This document shows, piece after piece, positions 9,066 through 18,351 of a stretch of 64,000 nucleotides of DNA; the stretch's first letter is position 1; each line of letters opens with the position of its first letter. Both the position numbers and the translations under genes were made by a program. Below the pieces are notes generated by a model. That model ran no database searches. It was not told the origin of the DNA and saw nothing but the letters and a program-made list of their open reading frames with translations. This stretch comes from Sporosarcina sp. ACRSM (GTDB lineage Bacteria > Bacillota > Bacilli > Bacillales_A > Planococcaceae). Location: positions 62,001 to 126,000 of the forward strand of contig NZ_JAKRNU010000007.1 of assembly GCF_022346545.1 (NCBI RefSeq). Direction: 5' to 3'.

Positions 9066-9818
9066 TTATCTCCCTAATACTCCGCCATCGACAGGTATTA
9101 ACGTCCCAGTCACATAGTCCGAAGCTGGTGCAGCTAAAAATAACGCAACACCCGCAACATCTTCAGGCGTGCCCCAGCGCTTTGCCGGGATTCTCGCTTC
9201 TACTTGCGGTGCGCGAACGGGATCATTCATTAAGTCGGTATTCATCGTTGTTAGCATATAGCCCGGCGCAATCGCATTCACTTGGATGCCGTATGCCGCC
9301 CATTCATTGGATAATGACTTTGTCAATTGAAGGATGGCGCCTTTACTCGTTGAATAGGCGACCGCGTTATAACCGCCGAGTACCGAAAGAATGGATCCCA
9401 TATTAATGATTTTCCCAGACCCTTGTTTTTTCATTTCCGCTGCCGCGAGCCGAGATAGTTCAAAGACTGCCGTGACGTTTAGACCGAGGATGCGATGCCA
9501 TGTTTCGAGCGATACGTCAAAAGCAGGTTCTCTTTTGATCAAACCGGCACTGTTAATTAAAATATCGACCTTCCCTTCAAGCTTCTCTAACGCTTCTTGA
9601 AAAGATTGCTGCAAGCTGTCCATGTCTAACAGATTCCCTTTTACGCCATGTACTTTAGCGGCTTTTTCGTTAAATTTAGCTGCCAACGATTCCACATTGT
9701 CTGAAATGTCGATGACCGCAACTTCTACCCCAGCTTGATGAAAAGCTTCTACCATTGAAAATCCTAGACCTTGTGCACCGCCCGTAATAATCGCCTTTTT
9801 TCCACGTAAATTAAACAT
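9066..9818 (-). CDS. KduD-like short-chain dehydrogenase/reductase (first copy)
   Basis: A 250-aa classical SDR. Seen: the cofactor motif TGGAQGLG (12-19), NSAG, and the Ser-Tyr-Lys triad in MGSILSVLGGYNAVAYSTSKGA. The C-terminal segments NAIAPGY, RIPAKRWGTPEDVAG and IPVDGGVLGR are strongly reminiscent of KduD/gluconate 5-dehydrogenase-type enzymes acting on sugar acids or polyols. It sits between the E3 gene and the aldehyde dehydrogenase in one operon. A second SDR of the same length (19401-20153) heads part of the partner operon and shares many of these segments, so the pathway uses two related oxidations or reductions. The actual substrate is not known. Confidence 0.9.
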   Translation of the reverse strand: MFNLRGKKAIITGGAQGLGFSMVEAFHQAGVEVAVIDISDNVESLAAKFNEKAAKVHGVKGNLLDMDSLQQSFQEALEKLEGKVDILINSAGLIKREPAFDVSLETWHRILGLNVTAVFELSRLAAAEMKKQGSGKIINMGSILSVLGGYNAVAYSTSKGAILQLTKSLSNEWAAYGIQVNAIAPGYMLTTMNTDLMNDPVRAPQVEARIPAKRWGTPEDVAGVALFLAAPASDYVTGTLIPVDGGVLGR

Positions 9819-9833
9819 ACTTCCACCCTCTTC

Positions 9834-11213
9834 TTAAGAATGAATCCCTTTTCCGATTAATGCATTCGCCGATTCCATAAGCACTTCAGATAATGCTGGA
9901 TGCGGCTGAACCATTTGGGCAAGCTCATCCACTGTCCCTTCTAGATAAAGGTAAGCGGAAGATTGGCTAATCATTTCCGTCACATGCGCACCGACCATTA
10001 CAACCCCTAAAATTTCACCGTATTTCTCATCGATGAAAACTTTGGAGAACCCTTCTGTTTCCCCCATTGCCAATGCTTTTCCATTGCCAGCAAAGGAATA
10101 TTGGTGCGCTTTATAGACAATGCCCTTTTGCTTTAATTCTACTTCGCTCATACCGACGCTTGCAACCTGTGGATTTGTATAAATGCAGCGCGGTATCACC
10201 GTATAATCCATTCGCTTTTGCTTGATATCCAAATTAGCAACTGACGTTAATCCTTCAGCACTCGCCACATGTGCTAGCTGTAAGCCGCCAATGACATCCC
10301 CAACTGCAAAAACACCTTGAACGCTCGTCTCCAAATAATCATCAACCTCGATATGTGGACCGTTCATCTTCAAATTTAGTTCAGCGCCAGCTGATACGTT
10401 AGGTTTTCTTCCTACCGCCAGAAGAATATCATCAACAACGAGCGTCTCTTCTGTTCCATTGTCGGTTATAATGCTCACCGATTTCCCGGCTTCATTTTCC
10501 GCAATGGCTGCTACTTGGTGCTTCGTCAATACTTGAATGCCTTTTTTCTTCAAGTTCGAAAGCAATGCCTTCGACGCGTCCTCATCCTCTGTTGGAATGA
10601 TCCGGTCTCCAAGCTCCACGATGGTAACCTTCGTTTGCAAACTCGCAAAAATATTGGCGAATTCGACACCGATGACGCCGCCGCCGACAATGACGATCGA
10701 CTGCGGTATTTTTTCGATATCGAAGATCGTATCGGTTGTATGATAGTTCACTTCATCGATTCCCGGAATCGGCGGCACAACCGGTTGGCTTCCTGTCGCA
10801 ATAATGATTTTTTCGCCTTGAATTTTTTGAGACTGTTCTTTTGCCTGAACAGAAACGGTTTTATCGGAATGGATTGTGCCGTATCCATTGTAAACATCAA
10901 TTTGCCCTTTTTTTAATAAAAATTGAATCCCGGTTCTTAACGTCTCAATGACTTGATCTTTCCGCGCAAGCATTTCTTTCAATGAAAAAGTCAATTCGCC
11001 CGTATGAATGCCCCAGCTTTTCGCCTTTTCAATACTTTCAATGACTTCTGCATGCTTTAACAATGTTTTGGAAGGAATACAGCCGCGATTTAAACAGGTT
11101 CCGCCTAAATGATCTGCCTCAACAAGCGCTGTTTTCTTCCCGTTTTTTGCAGCTCTTAGCGCAGCAACATAGCCGCCTGGACCGCCACCGATAATAATTA
11201 CATCATAGACCAA
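9834..11213 (-). CDS. lpdA: Dihydrolipoyl dehydrogenase (E3)
   Basis: A 459-aa flavoprotein disulfide reductase. Seen: the FAD motif GGGPGGYVAA, the redox disulfide C40/C45 in GGTCLNRGCIPSKT, an NAD-binding GGGVIGVEFA, and the active-site pair H438/E443 in HPALSE. It reoxidises the lipoyl arm of the E2 encoded just upstream and delivers electrons to NAD. The start appears to be TTG at 11213, with AAGGTGG nine bases upstream. It is a pathway-dedicated E3, since it lies inside the sigma-54 operon rather than a pdh operon. Confidence 0.95.
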   Translation of the reverse strand: MVYDVIIIGGGPGGYVAALRAAKNGKKTALVEADHLGGTCLNRGCIPSKTLLKHAEVIESIEKAKSWGIHTGELTFSLKEMLARKDQVIETLRTGIQFLLKKGQIDVYNGYGTIHSDKTVSVQAKEQSQKIQGEKIIIATGSQPVVPPIPGIDEVNYHTTDTIFDIEKIPQSIVIVGGGVIGVEFANIFASLQTKVTIVELGDRIIPTEDEDASKALLSNLKKKGIQVLTKHQVAAIAENEAGKSVSIITDNGTEETLVVDDILLAVGRKPNVSAGAELNLKMNGPHIEVDDYLETSVQGVFAVGDVIGGLQLAHVASAEGLTSVANLDIKQKRMDYTVIPRCIYTNPQVASVGMSEVELKQKGIVYKAHQYSFAGNGKALAMGETEGFSKVFIDEKYGEILGVVMVGAHVTEMISQSSAYLYLEGTVDELAQMVQPHPALSEVLMESANALIGKGIHS

Positions 11214-11227
11214 CTTTGTTCACCACC

Positions 11228-12544
11228 TTATATCATTAATGTTAACGGATTTTCGAGTGCATCTTTTAGTGCTGTTAAAAATGCTGCCGCAGGAGCCCCG
11301 TCAATAATGCGATGATCGAATGATAAACTCAAAGTCATCATGGAACGGATCACCATTTCATCATTTACAACAACTGGCTTTTTCTGAATACGCCCAACGC
11401 CTAAAATTGCTGCGTTCGGCAAGTTGATAATTGGTGTAAAGCCGTCGATTGCGTACATGCCTAAGTTGCTAATCGTAAAGGTACTGCCTTGCATATCATC
11501 TGGAGCAAGCTTTCCTTCGCGCGCTTGCTTCCCTATTTTCTTCGATTCCGCCGTAAGCTCCGCAAGACCTTTCTGATCCACATTTCGAAGCACTGGAACG
11601 ACTAATCCGTCAGGAACAGCTACTGCCATTCCTACGTTAATGTCTGAATGGAAAACAATTTCATTGCCTTCTAAAGAAACGTTCATATTTGGATGTTGCT
11701 TTAACGTAAAGGCAGTCGCCTTTATAATAATCTCATTAAATGAAATGCGCTGTCCTTCGATTTTTTCGATGACTGGTAGCAAATCTTGACGCAGCGATAC
11801 ACAATTCGTCATGTCAATCTCAGAGTAAAGCGTGACATGCGGTGCTGTATAAGCGCTCTCCGCCATTCGATCTGCGATGACTTTCCGCATGCCTCTAAAT
11901 GGCACACGTTTATTTTCGACTTCAGGCGTTTGCCCGCTGTCTGTAGGCGGAATGATCACATCTTGCTTCATCACTTTGCCGCGCACACCTGTCCCATCGA
12001 TTTGCTTATAATCCATTCCTTGATCATCCGCAATTTTCTTCGCCAGCGGGGTAATTCTTTTCGCATTCTGCGCTAAGAAGCTTTCAACGTCCACCTTATG
12101 AATACGCCCCTTCGAACCTGAGCCGACCACTTCTTGTAAATTAACTCGATTTTCTTCTGCCAACTTTCTAGCCGCAGGCGTTCTTCGAATTTTATCGCCC
12201 GCTTGTGCAGATGTTACCGGCGCTGCTTCAACGGTTGTCTCTTGCTGTTGATCAACAGACTCACTTCCCGTAGGCGATGTTACTGCTAACCCATCAAGCG
12301 ATTCACCCTCTTCGCCCATGTAAGCGATGACTTCATGTACTTTCACCGTATTTCCTGCGTCATGAACGGTCTTTAATAAAACGCCTGTCGTTTCTGCTTC
12401 AATTTCTATAACAATTTTATCTGTTTGGATTTCCGCGATCGGATCTCCTTCTTCTACTACTTCTCCAACCGGAACGAGCCAAGAAACAATCGTTCCCTCT
12501 TCCATCGTTGCCCCTAGCTTCGGCATGACAACTTCTGTAGCCAT
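11228..12544 (-). CDS. 2-oxoacid/acetoin dehydrogenase complex E2 (acyltransferase)
   Basis: A 438-aa E2 chain. Domains: one lipoyl domain (1-77) with K43 in TDKIVIEIEA; a linker rich in Ser, Thr, Gln and Glu; then what appear to be two tandem peripheral-subunit-binding motifs (120-157 starting RRTPAARKLA, and 163-195 starting RITPLAKKIA); and a catalytic domain with H411 and D415 in SFDHRIIDG. It transfers the acyl group formed by E1 to CoA. The closest match by eye is the AcoC type of acetoin dehydrogenase. GGAGGTG precedes the ATG. Confidence 0.93.
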   Translation of the reverse strand: MATEVVMPKLGATMEEGTIVSWLVPVGEVVEEGDPIAEIQTDKIVIEIEAETTGVLLKTVHDAGNTVKVHEVIAYMGEEGESLDGLAVTSPTGSESVDQQQETTVEAAPVTSAQAGDKIRRTPAARKLAEENRVNLQEVVGSGSKGRIHKVDVESFLAQNAKRITPLAKKIADDQGMDYKQIDGTGVRGKVMKQDVIIPPTDSGQTPEVENKRVPFRGMRKVIADRMAESAYTAPHVTLYSEIDMTNCVSLRQDLLPVIEKIEGQRISFNEIIIKATAFTLKQHPNMNVSLEGNEIVFHSDINVGMAVAVPDGLVVPVLRNVDQKGLAELTAESKKIGKQAREGKLAPDDMQGSTFTISNLGMYAIDGFTPIINLPNAAILGVGRIQKKPVVVNDEMVIRSMMTLSLSFDHRIIDGAPAAAFLTALKDALENPLTLMI

Positions 12545-12558
12545 GTCTGCGCACCTCC

Positions 12559-13539
12559 TTACTTATTCATGAGTTTTCTGCATTCCACCACAATGTCATC
12601 CACTTGCGGCACTGCTGCTTTTTCTAATGTCGGGTTGTAAGGGATCGGCGTTGCAAGGCCGCCTAACCTGCGAATCGGTGCATCTAAATAATCAAAGACA
12701 TCACTTTCCGCGATCATACTTGCAATTTCTGCCCCGTACCCCCCGCGTTTTACCGCTTCATAAACAACCAATACACGGCTTGTTTTCTTCACAGAGTTTA
12801 AGATTGTTTCTGTATCCAAAGGTACTAACGTACGCGGGTCAATGACTTCGACTTCAATACCTTCCTTTGCAAGAATTTCAGCTGCTTCTAGAGCACGATT
12901 CACCATAATGGCCGTCGCGACGATGGTAATATGAGAACCCTCTCTCTTAATGTCCGCTTGACCTAATGGGATTTCGTAATCCTCCGCCGGCACTTCACCT
13001 TTCGTGTTGTACAGCAATTTATGCTCGTAGAATAATACTGGATTATTATCCCGAATCGCCGCTTTCATCAATCCTTTGGCATCATAGGCGTTGGAAGGCT
13101 GAACGACTTTCAAACCTGGCACATGCGCCATCCATGCTTCCAAGCTTTGCGAGTGCTGCGCTGCAAATCCTGCACCAGAGCCACCCGGAAGTCTAACAAC
13201 AACCGGAACGCTCGTTTTCCCACCAAACATATAACGCATTTTCGCCGCTTGGTTGACAATATTATCCATCGCAATCATGACAAAGTCGGAAAACTGAATT
13301 TCTAAAATCGGTCTCATGCCTGTCATTGCAGCACCGACCGCGCAGCCGCTAATCGCCGCCTCAGAAATCGGTGTATTGCGCACACGTTCTGGTCCAAACT
13401 CTTCAATCATGCCGTTTGTTAAACCGAATGCACCTCCATAAACGCCAATGTCTTCTCCCATAATGAAAACGTCTTCATCTCTTCTCATCTCTTCACTCAT
13501 CGATTCACGAATCGCTTCTAAATAAGTTAGTTCTCTCAT
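12559..13539 (-). CDS. E1 beta subunit of acetoin/2-oxoacid dehydrogenase complex
   Basis: A transketolase-fold beta subunit (about 326 aa) starting [14 protein letters not shown]. Seen: [32 protein letters not shown], and the typical [32 protein letters not shown] block near the substrate channel. It pairs with the alpha subunit encoded 18 bases upstream to form the thiamin-diphosphate E1. The start at 13539 fits an AGGTGA site eight bases upstream; in-frame GTG/ATG codons at 13551-13548 lie too close to that site. The segment resembles AcoB more than PdhB. Confidence 0.92.
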   Translation of the reverse strand: MRELTYLEAIRESMSEEMRRDEDVFIMGEDIGVYGGAFGLTNGMIEEFGPERVRNTPISEAAISGCAVGAAMTGMRPILEIQFSDFVMIAMDNIVNQAAKMRYMFGGKTSVPVVVRLPGGSGAGFAAQHSQSLEAWMAHVPGLKVVQPSNAYDAKGLMKAAIRDNNPVLFYEHKLLYNTKGEVPAEDYEIPLGQADIKREGSHITIVATAIMVNRALEAAEILAKEGIEVEVIDPRTLVPLDTETILNSVKKTSRVLVVYEAVKRGGYGAEIASMIAESDVFDYLDAPIRRLGGLATPIPYNPTLEKAAVPQVDDIVVECRKLMNK

Positions 13540-13557
13540 GTCATTCATCACCTTTCC

Positions 13558-14541
13558 TTAAGCAAAAATGTCTTTCATCAATGTCTCTAAATCTGGTTCT
13601 TTGCTGTTTTCTGCAAACTCGACCGCTTCATCCATTTCGTTAGCTACTTGTTGCTCCATGTCGCTAAATTCGTCCCCTGTCAACACGCCCGCTTTAAGTA
13701 ATTGCTCTTTGAACAAGGCAATCGGATCGCGCATTTTTCGCCACTCTTTTTCTTCTTCGCGTGTGCGATACTTTCTCGCATCACTTCGGGAATGCCCTCT
13801 CCAGCGATACGTATGTGCTTCGATTAATGTTGGCCCTTCGCCAGTTCTTGCACGTTCAACGGCTTTTTGTGTCGCCTCTGCAACAGCCAGTACATCATTT
13901 CCATCTACAATGACGCCTGGGATGCCATAAGCTGCACCACGATCCGCAATATTTTCAACTCTTGTCATTTCCTTGATCGATGCGGACATTCCATACAAGT
14001 TGTTTTCGCAGAAAAAGACAACTGGTAAATCCCAAACCGCCGCTAAGTTTAACGCCTCGTGAAAGGCACCCTCATTGCTTGCGCCATCACCAAAGAAACA
14101 AACGACAACGTAGCCTAATTTTTTCATTTTTGACGTTAATGCCGCACCAACGCCAAGTGGTAAACCAGCCGCCACAATTCCGTTTGCTCCAAGGTTCCCG
14201 ACATCTAAATCCGCAATATGCATGGAGCCGCCTTTTCCTTTACAATAGCCCGTTTCTTTCCCTAATAACTCCGCCATCATCCCTTTCACTTTTGTTCCTT
14301 TCGCGATGCTATGTCCGTGTCCACGGTGATTGCTCGTAATTTTATCTTCTATCGTTAAGGGCACACACGCACCTACAGCTGTCGCTTCTTGCCCAATGCA
14401 TAAATGCATCGTTCCATGAATTTTTCCTTGTTGAAATAACTTTTCCACCATTTCTTCAAAACTTCTAATAACCATCATGTCATACAACATTGTCTTTAAT
14501 TGTTCTGATGTATGAGAAGTTTCTTTTAACAAGTTTGTCAT
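13558..14541 (-). CDS. E1 alpha subunit of acetoin/2-oxoacid dehydrogenase complex
   Basis: A 327-aa thiamin-diphosphate-binding subunit. Seen: GGSMHIADLDVGNLGANGIVAAGLPLGVGAAL, typical of AcoA-type proteins, the ThDP motif beginning GDGASNEGAFHEALN and ending FCENN, and RWRGHSRSDARKYR. The complex would oxidatively cleave acetoin or a related acyloin, or decarboxylate a 2-oxoacid, giving acetyl-CoA or another acyl-CoA. It is the first gene of a six-gene operon (E1a, E1b, E2, E3, SDR, ALDH). A sigma-54 promoter lies about 50 bases upstream of the ATG, and AGGAGG precedes it. Confidence 0.93.
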   Translation of the reverse strand: MTNLLKETSHTSEQLKTMLYDMMVIRSFEEMVEKLFQQGKIHGTMHLCIGQEATAVGACVPLTIEDKITSNHRGHGHSIAKGTKVKGMMAELLGKETGYCKGKGGSMHIADLDVGNLGANGIVAAGLPLGVGAALTSKMKKLGYVVVCFFGDGASNEGAFHEALNLAAVWDLPVVFFCENNLYGMSASIKEMTRVENIADRGAAYGIPGVIVDGNDVLAVAEATQKAVERARTGEGPTLIEAHTYRWRGHSRSDARKYRTREEEKEWRKMRDPIALFKEQLLKAGVLTGDEFSDMEQQVANEMDEAVEFAENSKEPDLETLMKDIFA

Positions 14542-14588
14542 CTCGTTACCTCCTATTTTTCATCAAAATCTCTTGTCGCTATTTATAT

Positions 14589-14605
14589 TGCAAGTTTCAT
14601 GCCAA
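14589..14605 (-). promoter_or_regulatory. Sigma-54 (-24/-12) promoter of the E1/E2/E3-SDR-ALDH operon
   Basis: The minus strand reads TTGGCATGAAACTTGCA. GG and GC are exactly 10 bases apart, fitting TGGCAY-N5-TTGCW. It faces the E1 alpha gene, 48 bases before its start. Confidence 0.92.
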
Positions 14606-14666
14606 AGTATTCCTCTGCAGTTTTCAGCCTTTTCCCATGTTAAATGATGTATAATTAAGAAAAATC

Positions 14667-14682
14667 GATGCAAAATTTCATC
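14667..14682. promoter_or_regulatory. Candidate activator-binding dyad (UAS) of the sigma-54 regulon
   Basis: GATGCAAAATTTCATC is a near-perfect dyad (12 of 16 positions paired) lying 62 bases upstream of the -24 element and 32 bases before the activator's own start codon. A similar dyad lies at 20767-20782 upstream of the partner sigma-54 promoter. Enhancer-like use by the activator is inferred. Confidence 0.5.
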
Positions 14683-14713
14683 AAAAAAAGAAAAATGATG
14701 CAAGGAGGAACAT

Positions 14714-16375
14714 ATGAATACGTTTTTAACAAAAATTAATAGCGTCGGCGTTCTAGTCATCGATCTCCAAGGCCGGCTTCTCTATTCCAATGCGCTTGCA
14801 AAAAAATACAACTACTATATTGATGCAATCACCGAAGCCGCACTGAGCGGTGCAAGCACTTTCAGCTTGTTCCATTATCCTGCCGAAATCGAAAGTTTTC
14901 AGGACAACGGACAAATGATTGTGCTCATCAGCCCAACAAACGAAATGGTTCGTTTAAAAAAAGAAACGGACGCCTTGCAAAGCGTCCGCAACGAACTCAA
15001 CGAAGTGATCAATTCATCATTTGACGGCATCGTCATTAGTGACAAAGACGGGATTATCATTCACCAGAACCCTTCGTACGAACAAATTACAGGATTGTCC
15101 GCAAAAGACTGTATTGGCCGCAGTCTCAAAGAATTGGAAGAGGAACATATTATCGACACATCTGCTTCCTTGCGAGCACTCGAAGAAAAGAAAGAAGTAA
15201 CGATTATTCAAAAGATCAGTACAGGTGCAACTGTTCTCGTTTCTGCTGCCCCGATCCGAAATAAAAATGGGGAAATCGAAAAAATCGTGAACAACGTCCG
15301 AGATTTAACTCAATTGAATACCCTCGAATCGGAAATTAAGCTACTTGAACAGCAAAACCAGCAAATCCATCAAGAACTCGAATTTCTAAAGGAACAAAAC
15401 GATCCGCGACTTTCCATTATTGCTCATTCCGATGCGATGAAAGATGTATTAGAACGAGCGATCCGCGTATCACAAATCGACTCCGGCGTACTCATCCATG
15501 GGGCTTCCGGGGTTGGAAAAGAGAAAATTGTGGAGCTGATTCATCAGCGCAGCTTAAGAAAAGAGTATCCTTTAATTAAAATAAATTGCGGCGCCCTGCC
15601 CGAATCGTTATTGGAATCCGAACTTTTCGGCTATGAATCCGGCTCGTTCACAGGTGCCAATCAAAAAGGAAAAGCCGGCTTGTTTGAAGCAGCCCATCGG
15701 GGGACGATCTTTTTAGATGAAATCGGTGAAATGCCGCTCCAATTACAGGTGAAGCTGCTTCGCGTACTGCAGGAGCATGAAATTACGCGAATTGGTGGAA
15801 CAAAACCAACACCCGTAGATATCCGAGTCGTAGCAGCAACGCATCGCAACTTACCGGAAATGATCCAGCAAGGCACCTTCCGTGAGGATTTGTACTATCG
15901 ATTAAACATCATCCCTATTTCCATTCCGGCCTTAAAAGATCGAAAAGAGGATGTCATTCCGCTTATCTATCATTTCCTGAATGGCATTAACCATAAATAC
16001 GGACTGAACCGGTCATTTACAAACGATGCTTTAAATGCTTTTACAAATTACGATTGGCCTGGCAATGTGCGTGAGCTGCAAAACTTCGTAGAACGAATTA
16101 CCTTAATGAGCAGCAATTCAGAGGTAGGCATGACAGATTTGCAGAAAGAGCTGCAATTTACGAATGGTCTACAATTGGATACCGCACCAACCGCCAACTC
16201 CGCTTTAAACGGTGCAGAAACAATGCCTTTACGGGAGCAATTAGAGGCTTTTGAAGCCGAGTTGATTAAAGAAGCACTAAATCATTATCCGAGCATCCGA
16301 CAAGCCGCGATTGCCTTGAAAGTCGACCAATCGACGCTAGTGAGAAAGATTCAGAAATACGAAATTGAGAAATGA
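14714..16375 (+). CDS. PAS-domain sigma-54-dependent transcriptional activator
   Basis: A 553-aa bacterial enhancer-binding protein. Order: a short N-terminal PAS-like segment (1-75), a PAS domain (about 95-200), a coiled-coil-like linker (201-228), the AAA+ domain with Walker A GASGVGKE (263-270), the sigma-54 contact loop as GSFTGA (310-315, Ser replacing the usual Ala), Walker B TIFLDEIGEM (331-340), and a Fis-type helix-turn-helix at the C-terminus (SIRQAAIALKVDQSTLVRKIQKYE). It lacks a receiver domain, so it probably senses a small molecule through PAS. It lies between two operons with -24/-12 promoters, which it most likely activates. AAGGAGG precedes the ATG. Confidence 0.95.
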   Translation: MNTFLTKINSVGVLVIDLQGRLLYSNALAKKYNYYIDAITEAALSGASTFSLFHYPAEIESFQDNGQMIVLISPTNEMVRLKKETDALQSVRNELNEVINSSFDGIVISDKDGIIIHQNPSYEQITGLSAKDCIGRSLKELEEEHIIDTSASLRALEEKKEVTIIQKISTGATVLVSAAPIRNKNGEIEKIVNNVRDLTQLNTLESEIKLLEQQNQQIHQELEFLKEQNDPRLSIIAHSDAMKDVLERAIRVSQIDSGVLIHGASGVGKEKIVELIHQRSLRKEYPLIKINCGALPESLLESELFGYESGSFTGANQKGKAGLFEAAHRGTIFLDEIGEMPLQLQVKLLRVLQEHEITRIGGTKPTPVDIRVVAATHRNLPEMIQQGTFREDLYYRLNIIPISIPALKDRKEDVIPLIYHFLNGINHKYGLNRSFTNDALNAFTNYDWPGNVRELQNFVERITLMSSNSEVGMTDLQKELQFTNGLQLDTAPTANSALNGAETMPLREQLEAFEAELIKEALNHYPSIRQAAIALKVDQSTLVRKIQKYEIEK

Positions 16376-16436
16376 ACAGTTGGAAATGCTGACCATAGAG
16401 CAGTTGGTCCCTCGATCAAAATTGGAGCCAATTAAC

Positions 16437-16473
16437 AAAAGGGTTGGAAATCAAATCGATTTCCAACCCTTTT
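16437..16473. terminator. Bidirectional terminator
   Basis: A 16-bp perfect stem, AAAAGGGTTGGAAATC and its complement, with a 5-base loop and A/T tracts on both sides. It separates the convergent activator gene and TRAP large permease gene. Confidence 0.92.
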
Positions 16474-16505
16474 CGCTATACTCTGAAGCAATGTTTGTTT
16501 TATTA

Positions 16506-17807
16506 TTATTTTCCTAAGAGATTTGGCAGAAATAATGTAATGGACGGCACATACGTGACGATGAGTAACACGATGAGCAACGCCCCGAAAATAGGTGCAA
16601 CGTATTTGAATGTTTTCTCAAACTGAACGTTCGCGATGTTACTGCCGATAAATAAGTTAATGCCAAGCGGTGGTGTAATAAGCCCCAAGCTTAAATTGAG
16701 ACAGATAATCATACCGAAATGGATTGGATCGATACCAAGCGGTAAAACAATTGGCAATAATAACGGAACAAAAATCAGGACCGCCGCGACCGTTTCCATA
16801 AACATCCCAACAATCAGTAGGAAAATATTAATTAACAGTAAAATAATCCATGGGTTTGTCGTCATTCCCGCAATAGTGTCCGCCAAAAATTGTGGAACTC
16901 TTTCAATTGAAAGGACTTGTCCAAAAAATGATGCCGCACTAACGAAAATTAATATGGAACCTGATGTATGTGCAGATTTCAAAAAGATTCCAACGAAGTC
17001 GTTCAAGCCAATTTCCTTATAGGAAAAAATACAAACGACTAAACTATAAACAACCGCAACGACAGCGGCTTCTGTCGGTGTTACAACCCCGCCGTAAATA
17101 CCGCCCAAAATTAAAATCGGTGCAAGCAAAGCCCACTTCGCTTCATTTAGCGCTTTCCAAAAGCTGATTTTTTCAGTTTTCACCACAGGCGGTGCTTGCA
17201 GCTTCCCATAGCCTTCTTTTTTACAAATAATATAGTTAACAATTAACAACGCAATCGCGACTAAAATCCCCGGAATAATACCAGAAATAAATAGATCACT
17301 AATCGATGTATTCGACATGACCCCATAAAGGATAAACACAATACTTGGTGGAACAATCGGACCTAATGCACCAGCACTAGCTGAAATGGAAGCTGCATAC
17401 CCCGGTGCATATCCACTTCTTAACATATAAGGAATTAAAATAGCACCTACACTCGCAACGGTTGCAGCTCCGGAACCTGAAATGGCTGCAAAAATAAAGC
17501 TTGTAATAATCGTAATGACACCTAGGCTGCCCGTTAAGGAGCGGGTGAAGCTTTGAATAAAGTCAACCAATCTACGTGCCATACCGCCTCGACTCATAAT
17601 ATCCCCAGCTAAAATGAAAAACGGAATAGCGATCAGCGGAAACGAGTCCATCGAGCTAAAGGATGTTTGAATAAATAGCGTTAACGGTACTGAACCTTCG
17701 ATCAGAACAACTAAAATACTTGCAGCAGCCAATGCAATGGCAATTGGTACATTCAATAAAATTAAAACGAACAATATCCCAAATAACATTAACGTAACTG
17801 TCCCCAT
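16506..17807 (-). CDS. TRAP transporter large permease (DctM/SiaM type)
   Basis: A 433-aa, roughly 12-helix membrane protein. Seen: the ALAAASILVVL and SSMDSFPLIAIPFFILAGDIMSRGG motif near the N-terminus, SGSGAATVASVGAILIPYM, and PPSIVFILYGVMSNTSISDLFISGIIPG, all hallmarks of TRAP DctM proteins. It couples solute uptake to a Na+ or H+ gradient. The start at 17807 has GGGGGAG four bases upstream; the longer frame overlaps the small permease gene. It is the last gene of the VOC-SDR-DctP-DctQ-DctM operon. Confidence 0.95.
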   Translation of the reverse strand: MGTVTLMLFGILFVLILLNVPIAIALAAASILVVLIEGSVPLTLFIQTSFSSMDSFPLIAIPFFILAGDIMSRGGMARRLVDFIQSFTRSLTGSLGVITIITSFIFAAISGSGAATVASVGAILIPYMLRSGYAPGYAASISASAGALGPIVPPSIVFILYGVMSNTSISDLFISGIIPGILVAIALLIVNYIICKKEGYGKLQAPPVVKTEKISFWKALNEAKWALLAPILILGGIYGGVVTPTEAAVVAVVYSLVVCIFSYKEIGLNDFVGIFLKSAHTSGSILIFVSAASFFGQVLSIERVPQFLADTIAGMTTNPWIILLLINIFLLIVGMFMETVAAVLIFVPLLLPIVLPLGIDPIHFGMIICLNLSLGLITPPLGINLFIGSNIANVQFEKTFKYVAPIFGALLIVLLIVTYVPSITLFLPNLLGK

Positions 17808-17820
17808 TAAACTCTCCCCC

Positions 17821-18309
17821 CTACGCACCGACATCTTGAAGCGTCGGATTTTTCAATTCTTTATAAATTCGAATAAGCAAGCGACTGGACATTAGCAAGT
17901 AGCCGATCGGAATGCCTAAGTAAATAAATCCTTTTGCAATGCCAAGAGCTGGTGAGTTACCACCAACTTGCAACATCGTAACAGAATAATTGAAGCCGAC
18001 ATACGTAATGACAACTGAAAAGGCAAGCCAGATGAGCAAGCCAATCATTTTAATCGTCCGATGGGCAACTTTCGGAAAAATCGATAACGCTGCATCCACC
18101 CGAATATGGGATTGGGTCGCCGTTACATAGGAGGCACTGATAAACGTCATCCAGATGAACATATAGCGCACAAGCTCTTCAATCCAAATGAAAGAGGAGC
18201 TAAAAACATAACGCGCGACGACTTCTGTAAACATAAGAACCGTCATGACAACGAGCAGTAAAACACAGATCAATCCTTCAAATGTAATCTTTATTTTTTC
18301 TTCGTTCAT
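17821..18309 (-). CDS. TRAP transporter small permease (DctQ type)
   Basis: About 162 aa with four predicted membrane helices. Seen: the family motif FIWIEELVRYMFIWMTFISASYVTATQSHIRVD, in which WxEE(L)xRxxFxW is typical of DctQ, and the closing GIPIGYLLMSSRLLIRI. It forms the membrane complex with the large permease, whose start lies 13 bases after its stop. The second in-frame ATG (18309) was preferred because a GAGGTGA site sits at good distance; the first ATG overlaps the end of that site. Confidence 0.93.
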   Translation of the reverse strand: MNEEKIKITFEGLICVLLLVVMTVLMFTEVVARYVFSSSFIWIEELVRYMFIWMTFISASYVTATQSHIRVDAALSIFPKVAHRTIKMIGLLIWLAFSVVITYVGFNYSVTMLQVGGNSPALGIAKGFIYLGIPIGYLLMSSRLLIRIYKELKNPTLQDVGA

Positions 18310-18351
18310 TCCATTCACCTCAAACTTCTTTTAATTGTGCACTTCGGCTCG

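Noticed and set aside
7629..14541. Naming the operon acoABCL for acetoin
   Set aside because: E1/E2 look AcoA/B/C-like, but the added SDR and ALDH and the TRAP/VOC partner operon make acetoin an unsafe assignment.
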